Under the pieces are notes generated by a model. That model was not told the origin of the DNA and did no database searches. It worked only from the letters and a program-made list of their open reading frames with translations. Shown here in pieces: positions 1 through 13,400 of a DNA stretch of 64,000 nucleotides; the stretch's first letter is position 1, and every line of letters starts with the position of its first letter. This stretch comes from Brachypodium distachyon (Eukaryota > Streptophyta > Magnoliopsida > Poales > Poaceae). The stretch covers positions 19,902,001-19,966,000 of the forward strand of contig NC_016133.3 in NCBI RefSeq assembly GCF_000005505.3, read 5' to 3'. A program made the translations under genes and the position numbers.

Positions 1-510
1 CACTTGCGTGCATTCTGAAGCATTGTATCTGACATTGAGTTTGTTTATGAATTTAGAACCAAATTTCAAATAGAAAGCATTGTGTGTTCACATGTGTATC
101 CCCTGATCTTAACCTGAAACTTACTCTATTGCAATGGCACTCTAGCAGCTGTCACAGATACAATAATCAGTTTGGCAACAAAATATTCAGTACTAGCAAT
201 GAGGAGATACAATAATCAGTTTGGCAACAAAATACTCAGTACATGCATGATATTCAGTACGAACATTCAGAGATAAGATCCTCCAGTTTCAGGAGATTGT
301 CATATTGCATACAACTCTCAGTTTGATAAAAAAGAGAGGCACAACACATTTAAAAATCATTTCAACATAAGAACTTCTTGTACTGCACTGAAACAAGCAT
401 TGTGGAGCTTCAATAGAACCTGCATATTAACATGAACAGATAAGCATGATGTGTGAGCACATGATTTCTCATAGCAAAAATAATAATTGTGTGTATGGTA
501 TCTACCTGTA
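1..510. other. Non-coding flank with a short direct repeat
   Basis: No gene is visible. A unit of about 37 bases beginning agatacaataatcag occurs twice, near 156-193 and 205-242, with a period of about 49 bases. The stretch lies just 3' of the FRS-like remnant on the minus strand and could hold its 3' UTR. Confidence 0.5.
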
Positions 511-516
511 GGGCTC

Positions 517-2104
517 TTAGCTATTGTTAGGGCAATTACGGCTGTCATGGAAGCCAACTTGGTTACACTTCTTGCATTTTCTACGCACTTTCTTTTTCGG
601 TCCATCAATATTTTTCTTCCCTTTTACATCCTTATTTTGTTTCTCGTCTCCATTCTTATTTTGCTGCCCACCCTTGTCTAAGTGCCCCTTTATTCTTTTG
701 CATCTCCCCTTTGTATGGACATCGGTTGGTGGATGGATATCAATTTGATTAGGCATACTACAACCAATGTATGCCTCGAATTCGTCTTGTCTACTAGGAT
801 GATTGCCAACAACCATTTTTTGAGACATATTTCTTTTCATGTCAAGGAGAGTGTTTCTCAGTGCTTCCAATTCTTCGGGAGAGTGCTCAGCCAACCTAAT
901 TGTGTCATCCAAGGTTTCACGTATCTCTGAAACCATTTTCCGCTTTGCCAAATCTAGAGAACTACTCTCATTCTCTTCAAGCAAATTGCCACATATATCA
1001 TATAGTACCCTCCTATTAACCATTTTCTTCCACCTTTCCAGAATTAAATGGCTAGGGAGCTCATTCATCTTTGCACCTCTCAAAACCACAATGATATTTC
1101 GGCACGGAATTCCACGTGTCTCAAATAACATGCAAGAGCAATGAGCACTCATAGATGATGTGTTGAGTTGAACTTCTCTAGGCTTGCAATTGGAAGAGTA
1201 GTCACCACTTATAATCACGGTTCTTGCATCTCCTTCATTTGATATGTTTTCAATCAAGCAATGATCTCTAGCTTCTTTCACCTCCTTTTGAAAAGCTTTG
1301 AAAACCTCATGGGTGAAGTATAGACTTGCATGCTTCTCAATCTCACAGGATGTAATCAATGGAGGCATTGAATTAAGACATTTATGGTCAGCCTTAAGTT
1401 CATTCTGACGTTGTTCTTCTAGGGCTGTACCTATCCTAATCCAAAACTCAACCAAAGCATGCTTGTAACCAATAAAGTGGTTGAAGAAAGAGTTCGCACT
1501 CTCTGACCTTGAAGTGGTTCTTAGAATCTCACCCACGAATACACCTCTGAAGTAGGCTGGTATCCATGACTCGCGAATTTCAAATCTCTTAGCAAACCAT
1601 GGATTGTCCTCAAGACAAACTAGGATGCATTGGTTGTACAAGTTAGTATATTTTAGATAAATTTGAACAAAATTGTGGCAATAATGGTACTCACACAAAC
1701 TGGGCCTTTGGTATCTCTCTTTTTTGGGGTACTAAAGCTATCCAGATTTGTCAGGGGAAGATTTATTTCCATATCATTGCGCCCTCCATCACTGCAATCG
1801 TTGGTTTGCATGACCAATAAAGAGTCATACTCAGGCTCCATCTGTAATGCAACGGCACAAGGGTCAATATGCATCATGGTGTCGCGATCAGATTTTTGCT
1901 TTGCATCTCACAGGATCCTGAATCAACAGAGATGGGATTTCAGTGATTCAGTCTTACCGTAGCTGGGCTATGAGGAGGCAGATGCATGGGAGGGGATGGA
2001 GCTACGAGGGCGTCGAGAACGAGGGCCATCGGCGACGCATGGTCTGAAGGGAGACTCTCCCCCACGCCCGGCGGAGGAGGAGGGCTCACGGCCGGTTGCG
2101 CCAT
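517..2104 (-). pseudogene. FAR1-related sequence (FRS) transcription factor remnant
   Basis: The main open frame (about 1620 down to 517) encodes the C-terminal part of an FRS/FHY3-FAR1 family protein, a family domesticated from MULE transposases and acting as nuclear transcription regulators. Visible: the tail of the MULE region (CLEDNPWFAKRFEIRE, then SRSESANSFFNHFI), a SWIM zinc finger (AHCSCMLFETRGIPCRNI), a basic lysine-rich stretch, and a terminal CCHC knuckle (CKKCNQVGFHDSRNC). The final SWIM histidine is replaced by asparagine. Upstream are a possible exon at 1877-1695 (MMHIDPCAV...) and a GC-rich, proline-rich frame starting at 2104 (MAQPAVS) that ends at a good donor (ACG|GTAAGA) at 1958. 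The reading frames of these pieces do not join cleanly in any splice I could find. The N-terminal FAR1 DNA-binding domain and most of the transposase core are absent; intact family members are usually 600-800 residues. I read it as a truncated copy, though a short expressed form is possible. Confidence 0.7.
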
Positions 2105-2319
2105 CGTCCTGCCGCCAGAACGAAGGCGAAGCGACGAGGAAGATGAACAGGCAGAGAGTTCCCTGACCAGAGAGTTTTCTGATCGTGGGTAAAAGGAGGG
2201 GGTTATGTGCAAAGCGCAGTAAGTGGTTGAGTAGAAATCCCACCTTTGATCTAGGCCGTCCGTTTTCGATCCAACGGCCCATGTTGCGAGTTTTCAGGTT
2301 TTCACTGGACACTTCGCCT

Positions 2320-3690
2320 AAAAAGGATAACTCACACTTGAGATGACATACTCGAAAGAATGTGCACTAAATCATTAAGCAAGGCTAAGCAAATCTACTA
2401 TGTGTAAGAATACTAAATAAACTATGTCAAATATGTTCACAAAGAGGCGGGGGGGGGGGGGGGGGGCATCCCTCCGTCGATGAACCTTCTTCTTCAACCT
2501 TTTGTCCTTGTTGCACTTCGTCACTCTCACAATCATCCTGTAAATGTCCGTCCAAGGTTGACGAAGATGGCATGATCAATGGTTCAGGCTGCAGGTTGGG
2601 GCGTTGGATTCATGATGTCGCCTCCATACTCTTGGTCCTAGGGTTCCTCAAGCGAGGCTCCGGTTCATCAGAATCGTCCGGTGGCGACCAAGGCGGTTGC
2701 AGCGGCATGGTTCAGGATAACGCGGCCAACGACACCCGATAAATGCAAGAACGAACTCGTCAAGCGGGTAGATGCGATGAATATATATAGACTTGTGGAC
2801 GCAAGGATTCATGAATCACTTACCAAGCACCACGTGATCGTGAGACCAAGCACAGAACAGGATCAAATGAATCTCGAAATTGAAGAGTTGTGGTAGATGG
2901 ATTGTCGAAATGATCATCTGAACGGAATCATGGAGTTAGGCCGGTGCTACTGGTGCAAGGGTTTGGTCTGCAAGGCTTTGGTTCACCGGAATTGGCGAGG
3001 CAGCAACAATGGCGATTGGCTGTGTTAGGGGCGCATGCAAGGGCTTGGCGAAGTCTTAATTAGGTGGCGCTGCAGGAAGGGCACAGGCGAGGGCGTGTGG
3101 GAGCGGGGAGAGGCCTGTCGTCGGTGCAGAAAGGAGAGGAGGGATTGAGGAAGTTCTGTTTTTCTGGAGGGATAGACGACGGTTCCTGCCAGCGTTTTCA
3201 GAAGGCATCTGTTGGCTGCATCTTCTGAAGTTCGTCTCAAAGAAGAAGAGGGCAAGCAGTCGGGTGGGCTGGCAGCAGGAGAAAAAGAAAACGAATGGGG
3301 AGCAGACAGATCGAACAGGTCGGGCTGGGATTTGAAGCTGTTGGGTACAGAAATGAGAGAGAAGGGAGATTGGCTTGCACAGGGACAAATAGAGAGAAGA
3401 GATGGTCTACGGATGGGGATGTCAGCCAAAGCTAACAAAGAAATCTTTTTACAAGAAAGCTAAGAGATCGAATGAACTTCAATCAAACACCAAATCAACT
3501 TCGAGAATTCTAGAGGGAATCAAAGGTGCATATTCGAACGTTGAGAATCCAAATAAAATATAAACTAACCAAACGAGCAACTATAAATCAAATTTTAATT
3601 CTGGTTGGCGTTAATTCAATCAGAACCAAAGAGTCGAGAAAAATTTCAATTAAGGTTGGTTAATTCGACAAAATTTTCAAGTAGTCACTT
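2320..3690. other. Intergenic, no gene recognised
   Basis: Between the FRS remnant and the copia remnant I see only short unsupported frames, an uninterrupted run of 18 G at 2449-2466, and AT-rich sequence after 3480. A 71-residue frame at 2681-2896 has no recognisable domain. Confidence 0.5.
2449..2466. repeat. Poly(G) tract, 18 bases
   Basis: Uninterrupted run of G. It may form a G-quadruplex-like structure and is prone to length error in sequencing. Confidence 0.9.
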
Positions 3691-5870
3691 TTAGGAAATA
3701 GATTTTGGAACTCCGAAAATCGGTATGTTACAATCTGCCAGGTTTTTATATGTTTGAATATATGTAATAGTTATTACTCCGGAGTTTTTAAATTTCATGA
3801 CAGACTGCACACGTTTTCTCATGTGTTTTGATGACTTCGCATTATCCTTTGACATGTTCACTTTAGTAATAACCGTCTGATTATCACAGTTCATCAGGAT
3901 GGCCGGTACTGGTTTTTCAACCACCGGCAAGTCCATCAAAAGATCTCTCATCCATTCTGCTTCAAAGGTGGTTGTATCTAAAGCTAACAGCAAGCTCTGC
4001 TTTCATAGTTGACCTCGTCAATATGGTCTGTTTGCAAGATAGCCATGACACTATGCCACCACCAAGTATAAAGGCATACCCGGTTGTGGCGTAGAGGTCA
4101 TTTGCTTCAGAGATCCAGTTCGAATCACAATATCCCTCAAGCATAGCTGGATGGCCTGAATAATGTATTTCATAACTCATCGTAGATAACGCAATATCCT
4201 TTCAAGTGCACGCCAATGATCTATACTCGGGTTCGACATGAACCTACTCAATTTTCTCACATCAAAAGAGATATCAGGCCTCATAGCGCTAGCTAAGCAT
4301 ATAAGGGAAACGATTATTCGAGAGTATCTCAATTGATCTTTCGCTTCTCCGTTGTTCTTTCTGAGTATCTCGCTAGGGTCGTAAGGTGTTGGTGACGAAG
4401 TTCCACTTCGACAATGCCCATGTTGAGAGGCTTTGTATTTAGGGGGAGCGACATGCGTGTGTGTTGGCGATTCCATCGGCTAACAAGGACACAAGGGACA
4501 CGGTTTTGCCCAGGTTCGGGGCCCTCGAAAGGTAATACCCCTACTTTACAAGGTTGTCGTGGAGGCTACGGTGCACAGATGAGATCTGGCGTGTGCATCT
4601 AATTAAGCGGCTTCTTTGAGAGATTAGATCTCTAGGGAGAGAGTTGTGAGTTGTTCTCATTGGCTCCCCCTCCTGGTCCTTTATATATGCAGAAGGCCAG
4701 GTCTCGGGTGGAGTCCAAGTCGGTTACAATAGAGAGATGTACTCTTATTGATCTTCTTTATCTTGAGTCGCAAGATTAGGCATCCGGATTCCTGGAGTCT
4801 AGTAGGCCTCCGAGTGGGATTCATGCTGGGCTGTAGTGGGTATGCCAAAGATGAGGACCCGGTGGGTCACTCCCACGTTAGTTGGTGTAGGCTTGTTGCC
4901 AATAAAGCCGAACCGGTTCAAGACCTTCTCAACATAGTGGGATCACAGCAAAGTAATTCCACTCTCATTCTTAATTAGCTTAGTGTTAAGAATAACATCA
5001 GCTTCTCCCAGATCTTTCATATCAAAGCACTTTGATAAAAACGACTTGACCTCATTTATCACTTTCATGTTTGTACCAAAAATCAGAATATCATCCACAT
5101 ACAAACAAAATATAACACCTTCGCCCCCACCATGACGATAGTATACACATCTACCAGACTCATTAATGACAAAACCTGCAGAAGTTAAAGTTCTGTCAAA
5201 ACTTTTTCTTCCATTGCTTAGGTGTTTATTTCAGTACATACAAAGATTTTAGTAACTTGCACGCTTTTCTCTCTTCACCTTTTACCACAAACCCATCCAG
5301 CTGATCCATATAAATTTCCTGTTCTAACTCTCCGTTAAACAAAGCTGTCTTTACGTCCAGATGAACGATAAGACCATAAGAGGCATCAAGAGGTAGTACT
5401 CGAAAATTTAGTAAGTCTAGCAACAGGTTAGTAGGTGTCGAAGTAATCTTCGTCTTCTTTCTGAGCGTAGAATTTTGCCACAGGTCGTTCAGATAGTTTC
5501 CAAGTTCCATTAGAAAGAATGAAGTTCATCTCACTCTGGACAGCTTCTTTTTAGTCATCTGCACCAGAAGACGCATATGTTTCTGCAATGGTTTTGGTAG
5601 TATCCATCACAAGATACACAATGAAATCATTACCAAAAGATTTTGCAATCATTCGTCTCTTACTCCTGCAAGGAGCTTCATTGTTATACTTCTCAACATC
5701 TCCCTCGAGATGTTCAAATTCATTATCAGATGTACTAAATTTAGTTATACTAGACTCAGGTAATATTTCAGAAGAAATTCTAGCAACTAATAATGTGGAG
5801 GCCAAGTATCCCTTTTCAAAAAAAGGGAGAAAGTTTATCCTCGAGCCAGTCCATTAAATAAAACTTTGCA
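3691..5870 (-). mobile_element. Ty1-copia retrotransposon polyprotein remnant
   Basis: Read on the minus strand, pieces of a copia Pol protein follow in the canonical order. First comes the integrase-RT linker (5870-5551; EAPCRSKRRMIAKSFG). Next is the RT N-terminal part (5510-5226; HLDVKTALFNGELEQEIYMD, KLLKSLYVLK), then RT with the catalytic YVDDILIF motif (about 5170-4880). Next are RT C-terminal sequences (4440-4177; LRYSRIIVSLICLASAMRPD) and RNase H (4180-3691; CDSNW, then KHMRKRVQSV and SGVITITYIQT). The frames are broken by indels and stops, and no gag or LTR pair was found. The RT is split between about 4440 and 4880 by a separate insertion. The element is dead. Confidence 0.9.
4462..4870 (-). 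mobile_element. Probable solo LTR inserted in the copia remnant
   Basis: This segment interrupts the copia RT reading: homology stops near 4880 (FGFIGNKPT) and resumes near 4440 (PTPYDPSEILRKN). On the minus strand it contains a TATA box (catatataaagg, about 4681-4692), a transcribed leader, and an end ...GGAATCGCCAACA at 4462, which is how many grass LTRs end. The motif around 4500-4550 (cccaggttcggggccctcg) is typical of grass LTR U5 regions. I could not fix the other end or a 5-bp TSD. Confidence 0.55.
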
Positions 5871-6108
5871 GGTTCAATCCAATGATTTTTCTTCTTTATC
5901 CCTAGAAATCCTACTAAGCAAAACGGCCTCGGCGATAGACATGAATAGCGTCGTAATCCAAAGGGCCTAAAAGCCCGCGGGGTAGCCAACTCTACATCGG
6001 ATAGTTTGGATACAGATCACGTTGAATGGGCCCGGAATAGGGCCAAAGGTCTCCGACGAAAGCGCAGAGACGGATCCACAAAGCTTTGAAGTGTGTGCGA
6101 CGAGAATT

Positions 6109-6118
6109 GGATAAATAG
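6109..6118 (+). promoter_or_regulatory. TATA-like element of the aldose 1-epimerase gene
   Basis: ggataaatag lies 80-88 bases upstream of the ATG at 6197, giving a plausible start site near 6140 and a short 5' UTR. Confidence 0.4.
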
Positions 6119-6196
6119 ATAGAAACGGACGCACGGTACCAACTGCACAGCGCAAGCTTTAGCAGATTCGCTCACGAGCCTCCGAGGCAAGCAGCA

Positions 6197-9100
6197 ATGG
6201 CGGCCGAGATCTTCGAGCTCTCCAATGGCAGGATCACCGCCAAGATCGCCAACTTTGGCGCAACCATCATCTCCCTCCTCGTCCCCGACGCCCAAGGTCC
6301 GTCCAAGACTGCTCGAAGAAAATTCTTTCTTCAGATTTCAATAATTGGTAACCCAGTTTCGATTGACGCGATTCCTGTGAGCAGGGGATCTCGCGGATGT
6401 TGTTCTCGGATTCGACACCCTGGAGCCGTACTTGGTGAGATCTATTATCCCATATCTGTCTATTTTGTATTTGGATTGTAATGTGTCTTGACTTTTCGAT
6501 TGAACTGAACTGCTGAGGGTAGTGCAGTAAAAAGGCTGTGGTAATCGTCTTTGTGATTAATCCCAGAATTCCAATCTGGTTTGAATTCAATTGATGATCG
6601 GTCATGCTTGGTTGTAACTGATTGATATGTAGTGTTTGTGTTCCAAAATTCGTATCTTAACATTTGCTGAATTGTTGGATTTAACTCACTTTCTTTGTAA
6701 ATTCTGGTTGAATTTATAAAGTTGAAACAGATTCGTCTAGTGTATACATTTTTATCAGATATTGCCACTTCATCAGGCCGAACAGAAGGCTGATATAGAA
6801 AATTACTGAACAGGACTCTGTAGTTTTGGTAGTTATAGCTTCCGCTTTGGATATATGTGTTTTGGCTCCCTGGGTATTAAAGATGTCGAAAAATTCTGAA
6901 AGCATTCACATAAATATTAGAGTCTTTAATTAAGGTGCCTGTAGATTTTCATATCAAACGGATCTTTTCTATCCAGGAAAAAAACAAGAAATTATAGATC
7001 TCTAAAAAGAAACCTTTTTACTTCTGAATTTGTCTTTTTCCAAAATTAAATATTTTTTTTTACAAAAATCTAAATGCATATGGAAGATTCAAACATTGAC
7101 ATCTATGTTTTTTTGGAGTTTTTTGACACCATGAATTATTATTTTTACCCAGAAGCACGCGCTTCTGGTTGCACCTTTGGATTTCTGTTATGATTAAGCC
7201 TAGCGAAATTCAGGGTTTCTGTGTATTGGATCTCGTAATCTAAATTTTTCATTGTTTTTCACCAAAAGAGCGAACTGAAATCCTCTGAAAAAAGTTTTGG
7301 GACATTTGTTACTTCAGTCTACCTATCTATCCTTGACGATTTTAGAACCCAAATCAACTAGTGTTTATCATCCTTGATGATTTCAGGATCCAAAGCAATC
7401 ATTTTAGGTATCTATCGACCAAGTCCTCTTTTTAAATTTTATTAAGTATCAAGCGTATATCTAGTTGAGGACTGCTTGAGTGCAAGTACTTGGCTTAACA
7501 ATATTGTAAAATTACCCACCCTGGTTTGGGCCTCGCTTATCCCTTCCACACCATTTTTGGGAGGAGCATATCTAGTTCTGTTAAATTTTAGTACAACTTG
7601 TTTCAAATGATTGTCTAGTATAAGGTTGTTAATGTACAATTTATCCTATTTCGCAGAAAGGCATTTCACCTTATTTTGGCTGCATAGTTGGCCGAGTTGC
7701 AAATAGGATCAAGAATGGGAAATTTACTCTGAACGGAGTTGAGTATTCATTGCCTATCAACAACGGACCCAACTGCCTTCATGGTAAGGTTTTTTGAATT
7801 TCATATGGTGGGTTTAGACTCTTTTTACCAAGCGTGTAATGGGTAGTTCAAAGTTACACATATACCTCTTCTAGTCTTTGATGTGTAGAGTTTCATAAAC
7901 AAGAGCAGTTTTGCACTCTGTTCAAAACCCAACGTCCTATTAAAATTCACCATCACATAGAATACCTTTTTTTTTTACATTTTTAGTGTTTTTTCTTACC
8001 ATTTCCGAAGGAACTGAGGCTACATTTCTTTTCAATTTCCATTCAAGAGTTTCTACTCCCTCCGATTCATATTAATTGTTGAAATATTACATGTATCTAG
8101 ACGCTTTTAAGGCATAAATACATATATATTTGGATAAATTTGAGACAATTAATATGGATCGGAGGGAGTATCCGTTTCCACGTCTTCTTTTATGAGACCT
8201 TGAAACATGAGGACAAATTACTTCTCTTAGGAACACATACAAGAAAAAGGATAATGGTAGCCCTCTCATTAACTACTTCATTTTCATTTATGAATTTCAT
8301 AGTAGTAGAGATACATGTCCTACCGAGACAGAATTTCGAACTTGATTGACCTTTGTAGAAAGACTGATTCATTCGGATCAGATCGAGGGTTTAGGTTTCG
8401 GAAATTTACTTTTCATCCTTAGCACCTGCTCCTTGTTTAAATCCCGTAGTTCGAGTGTTTGATTAGCCATCAGCTTTTACGGAACACTTTGAGTCTGTGG
8501 CTGCGTGACACTTATTAATTTTGTTCATGCTTCTTGTCGTTTTGCCGCTGCTCAGTAATCAGTACCATTCACAGAAATGTGTGGCAGATCGCACTATGTG
8601 TAAATGGTGCTATCACAAAGTAAGAAATTATAATTCGCAACTAGTTGCATCTGCACCCCATATACATGTTGCCTTTCTAAGTTTCAAAAAATGATGTGAT
8701 TTTTTTTTTTGATTTGGATTAGGCTACATCCTATGCACATGCAAATTTCATAAAGAAAATATGACTGTTGTGGCCTACACAAAAAAAGAAAAGAAAAGGC
8801 AAGCGTGTCCTGAGATTTTTCATCATAAACTGATTGAGTCTAGAAGCCCTCCGGTCTCCCAAGTTTGTGTTATACTTTCAGGCCATCGCATTACAATTGT
8901 TTGCCTTCACATCACTTGCCTGAGACACATTGCTTGTTTTGTTGCTCATTTGCAAATCGTAGGTGGGCTGAGGGGGTTTGACAAGGTTGTGTGGGATGTC
9001 GTAGAGCGTAAAGACGGGAAAGACCCATCTATCACCTTTCAATATCACAGCAAGGATGGAGAGGAAGGTACTTTCAGTAACATATCTGTTTTAACTGGTG

Positions 9101-9778
9101 AACTCTTGTTCTCACACAAATCTACCGATTCAAGCTTTAACTGTTTTTCATTCCTCAGGTTTTCCTGGCGATGTAGTGGTCCGAGCAACGTATTCTCTTC
9201 CTGAGCCTACCACTTTGAGACTTGATATGGAAGCTATAGCAGAAAACAAAGCCACCCCCATCAGCTTGGCACAACATACTTACTGGAACCTGGCAGGTCA
9301 CAACTCCGGTGACACATTGGGCCATTCGATTCAGATCTGGGGAAAGTACTACACGCCAGTTGACGAAAACTCGATTCCTACCGGAGAAATAGTGCCTGTC
9401 AAGGACACGCCTTTCGATTTCACCACATTGCACAAGGTTGGAGCACGGATCAATGACGTTCCTGGAGGGTACGACCATAACTATGTGCTGGACTGTGGTG
9501 ATGAGAAGAACGGCCTGAAGCTCGCTGCCAAGCTGAAGGACCCGTCGACCTCGAGGACCCTGAATCTCTGGACCGATGCGCCTGGCATGCAGTTCTATAC
9601 TGCCAACTATGTGGATGGCATCACCGGCAAAGGTGGAGCTGTTTATGAGAAGCATTCTGCTGTATGCTTGGAAACCCAGGGTTTCCCCAATGCCATCAAT
9701 CAGCCCAACTTCCCCTCTGTGGTGGTGCAGCCTGGTGAGAAGTATAAGCACACCATGTTGTTTGAGTTCTCGGCATGA
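6197..9778 (+). CDS. Aldose 1-epimerase (galactose mutarotase) family protein
   Basis: Interconverts alpha and beta anomers of aldoses such as galactose and glucose, feeding the Leloir pathway; probably cytosolic, since no signal peptide is seen. Five exons join in frame: 6197-6296, 6385-6434, 7657-7783, 8963-9067 and 9159-9778, all with GT...AG borders, giving 333 residues, the usual family length. The N-terminus [20 protein letters not shown] is the conserved first strands. Landmarks: NGPNCLHGG (first catalytic histidine region), [11 protein letters not shown] (second histidine), GGYDHNYVL (sugar-binding aspartate) and [10 protein letters not shown] (catalytic glutamate). All key residues are present, so the gene looks functional. 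Intron 3 (7784-8962) holds a Stowaway MITE. AATAAA at 9833-9838 is a likely polyadenylation signal. It converges with the downstream amidase gene. The family also includes non-enzymatic relatives; the exact sugar cannot be read from sequence. Confidence 0.95.
8056..8168. mobile_element. Stowaway MITE in aldose epimerase intron 3
   Basis: Terminal inverted repeats CTCCCTCCGATTCATATT and its complement near 8150-8168, flanked by TA at 8054-8055 and 8169-8170, as expected for Tc1/mariner-type Stowaway. About 113 bp. It is close in sequence to the element at 38087-38199. Confidence 0.9.
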
Positions 9779-10436
9779 TTAGAGATGCTGTCAACAGCTC
9801 AAATGGCTGCAACTGCAGCACTTGTAGAGTGGAATAAAACTAGCAGAAGAAACATGGTCTAGCCCTAGGCGTAAAAATAAGGTGTGTTTACCAGAACTGA
9901 ATGAGTTTTACCTTGCTTAGGAAACAGTGTTCCTGAATGTTCCAATGGTAGATGATATTTTGGTTACACATAACTGAGAAGATTTTGCTCACATTCTTGC
10001 CAAAATATTAGAGTTCATTCTCTTGTGAAATTCCGTATTGAAATGATTCTGTCGTGTTTTTGCATGAAAAATTATAAGCTTTTCTAGAACTGAATACAAG
10101 AAGGTTATAGCAATGTGAGGGACTGAATCAAGCTGAGAAATCTGGTCTTCAGGACCTACGTTACAAATTTATAGTACCGCAGACAAAAAAAAAAGCAGAA
10201 AAAGCATTTGAGCAACAATTACTCAGTTTAAATGTGGTTTACCTGACGCCAAATAACAATTATAAATAATTTATTTTAATACGAAACTAACGACATCAAT
10301 TTTATGTCACATAAATTGTTGTTCAAAGTCTGTCTTAACCAGTTAAATACGCCCGGAAGGAGCATCTCTCTACTGAACTTCAAATTGGTAGAAATTGGCC
10401 AAAACAAAATGAGCTGATTCTTTTCTGAAGCTACAG
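9779..10436. other. Intergenic region between convergent genes
   Basis: Holds the 3' UTRs of the aldose epimerase (AATAAA at 9833) and the amidase. AT-rich; no other gene or recognisable repeat. Confidence 0.6.
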
Positions 10437-13400
10437 TCAGATGACAGAATGCTGCAATACTGGAGGTCTCCTTACTTTTGTTGCTTGCTCAAATGAATAA
10501 GCAATCTCAATAAGCTTTGGCTCTGATCCTTTCAAGCCTCCAAAGCAGATTGCAAAAGGAACACCATTCGATGCATATCCAGCTGGGACAGTGATTGCTG
10601 GATAGCCGCCGATTGCGAGCAGGCTATGAGCTGATGCACCAGGTGCAATGATTGCGTCCAGTTGATTAACTTGCATTATTTTCTCAAGGCCTCTTTTGCA
10701 CAGTTTGTTCAGTTTAGCAATGGCACGCACCTCAATTGGGCCTATGCCATTCGTCGCTTCAGACTGCAGAAGGTAACTCTGGCCAAATTCAGCCATCCTT
10801 TCCTGTAACAAATATTGCAGGAGTGCCTTATTCGTGTTCAGGAAACATAAGCTAGGAAATGAGGAACATGAAGCAATGGTGATGTTTACCTCGATAGGGT
10901 GCTTGTTGTTGAAGTCAATTATCTCTGATAATGATCTAACAGGCGAGATAGCCAGTTCAGACAAGTAAGAGTTGAGGGACAGCTTGAACTCGGCCAGCAT
11001 AAGAGCACGTTCACCGCTTTGTACCGCATCATTGATGACATTCATACTTGGTATCTCAAGATTGTCCACCAAGATGGCCCCCATTTGCCTTCAGTTTTTT
11101 AAACATCATTCAGGAGTAAGGAAAAGCAAATGTATTCAGAATCGAACAAAGAAATAAGTAAATAACAAGCCATAATCCATCTTGTCAGTAATTCAACAAT
11201 TCTCCTTCAGTGTTCTCTTCAGTGTGTACTTGTTTGCCATCTCAAAAAATGCTTGTCATGAACTAGGTTCACGACATGGGGGATAATGGCTTTAGAGCCT
11301 GTACGAGGTGACCCTGGACCCAAGAGGCACGACGGCGCCATAAAAGGCGGCCGCACCTCAAGGGCAGGGAGGAGGTATAACTAGATTGATTTATTCTTGC
11401 TTGCCTCATAACGATTAAGGGGGCCCTTTATATAGGGAAGACTCGACCTGACATCCAAGAAACTAATCTCTACTTTCCTAACAAACCATATCTCAATATT
11501 CCTATCTTATCTCGTGCTTAACTAATTTAGGAGATGCTAATGGGATATTGTCCCTTATTTGGATACCTAGGGCTGTGCCCCTATAGGGATGTACGCCCAT
11601 GACAATGCTACTGGATGTCTCAATGACATGTGGGACCTGGACCCACATGGCATTTTCAAAACTTTGAACCTTGCATGGCACATAGAGGTTTACCTAGTAA
11701 CTCTTCTAACTTAGAAACACATACTAATAATTTTGAGAGTATAGTTTCTCTGGTGTAAAATAGTATTCAGTGTGTCTGCAGTCTTCGAAATAGTGTTTTG
11801 CTATAACTAGTACTTAGCTAAGACATAAGAGAATCATCTATATACATATGATCTTGTCTCAGCTAACTGCAGATCGATTTCGTGCAACAAATAAACAAGA
11901 CCGTACATTTTCTCTAGATCAAGCGCACCACTCATTGGATGTCATGGCCCATTGGATTAATTAATAATGGAGATAAATTGTTATAATAAATTCTGATTAT
12001 GGGTCGGGCCGTGAATGCTACATGTTGACGACCAAGGCAACCAAAGTCTTGTCCGGTCAAGGCGCCAACAGGGCATGGTCAATCCAACAAGGATCTGTCA
12101 AGGAGTCAAGCCATGGCAGAATGAAGTAGAAAAACCAAATAAATAGAAGAAAAGAAGAAGGGGCTAGATGGAAAAAGGCCTAGGATGGATGGATAGGAGA
12201 GGGTCCATGGTGGGCCATGAACAACCCCCACTCACACAGTCCACACTAACACCACTGACCAAGTTTCCCATCTTACCCTCACTTTCCACTCCCCTAAGGG
12301 CAACCTTGGTCATTTGTCGATGACCCCTAGCCTATATAAACCTCCCATGGGTGTGTATCCTCATTCAACTTCACCTTGAAACTCAGGCAGGAACCTAGGG
12401 CTCATTTGAGCTCTAGTCTCCACATCCGGAAAGACCTGATCGGTCCGGACTCGAGGGATTTAGAAATAGCAGAGGGGAAATCCTCGGCTACTATTCCCAC
12501 TCGGAGACTCTCCTAATACAAGACAAGGCTCACTCAACGGCAAGGCCTAACCTATTCAAACAACATCGACGTGTCAACTTGTCAAATGTATGGCGACCCC
12601 TCTATAATAGAGCCGGCATACACGAGCCACCAACATTCAACACATGGAGCATCGACACACTGTGCTGCAAGTGTTGTTCTACGATGACAATTGATAGCAG
12701 GTTATTTAGTCAGAAGATAAATACGTTTGGATCTGCGGCAAAGCCAGAACTAGCCTTTCCGAGCAAAGCTGAGCATTTTTGGTACAGATAAAAAATCCTT
12801 GCTTTTGATGGCAATCTTGCCAGTAACTGCACTTAAAAACTTGCCCACGGAGGAGCCAATTCGGCTCTACCGCATTGACAAGCAAGCAAAAGTTGAAAGA
12901 AAAACTGTTGTATCACGTTTTCAGGCTAGGTGCAGCCAAACTGTGAACTTTGCCTCCATAAGCTAACAGCTCAGATGGGCGAGTGTGGCCTAGCCTAGCT
13001 AAGCTATGTGAGCTAATGATCCAAACACACCCAAAGTCATCAGTTTAGTTAGGAAGATAAAGTTCTGTTTGTTAGGTAAGTAAAAATCCTAGTCTTAGAC
13101 ATCATGTAAGTCTTCCCTAGAAACGAACATCATATAACCTCCATGGATTATCCTATGGATACAATATACTAGTAAGATATAATCCATGTCCTCAATCTTC
13201 TCTCCATCTCATCCCTGGTGCCATGGCCAGCGAATCATGACTCTTTAGAGCCATACCAATCGATTATGGACAAATCTTGGTCCTAGGATTATTAACCACC
13301 ATGTTACCAAGAAAAACCCATGACATTAGATCTGTAAAATCCTTTATTCCAAAGAAAAAAAATTGATCCATCTAAATTGGTTCTGGACCTTCACCCTCTC

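Noticed and set aside
3025..3463. Overlapping open frames of 80-137 codons on both strands
   Set aside because: No domain, biased composition, no splice or promoter context; typical spurious frames.
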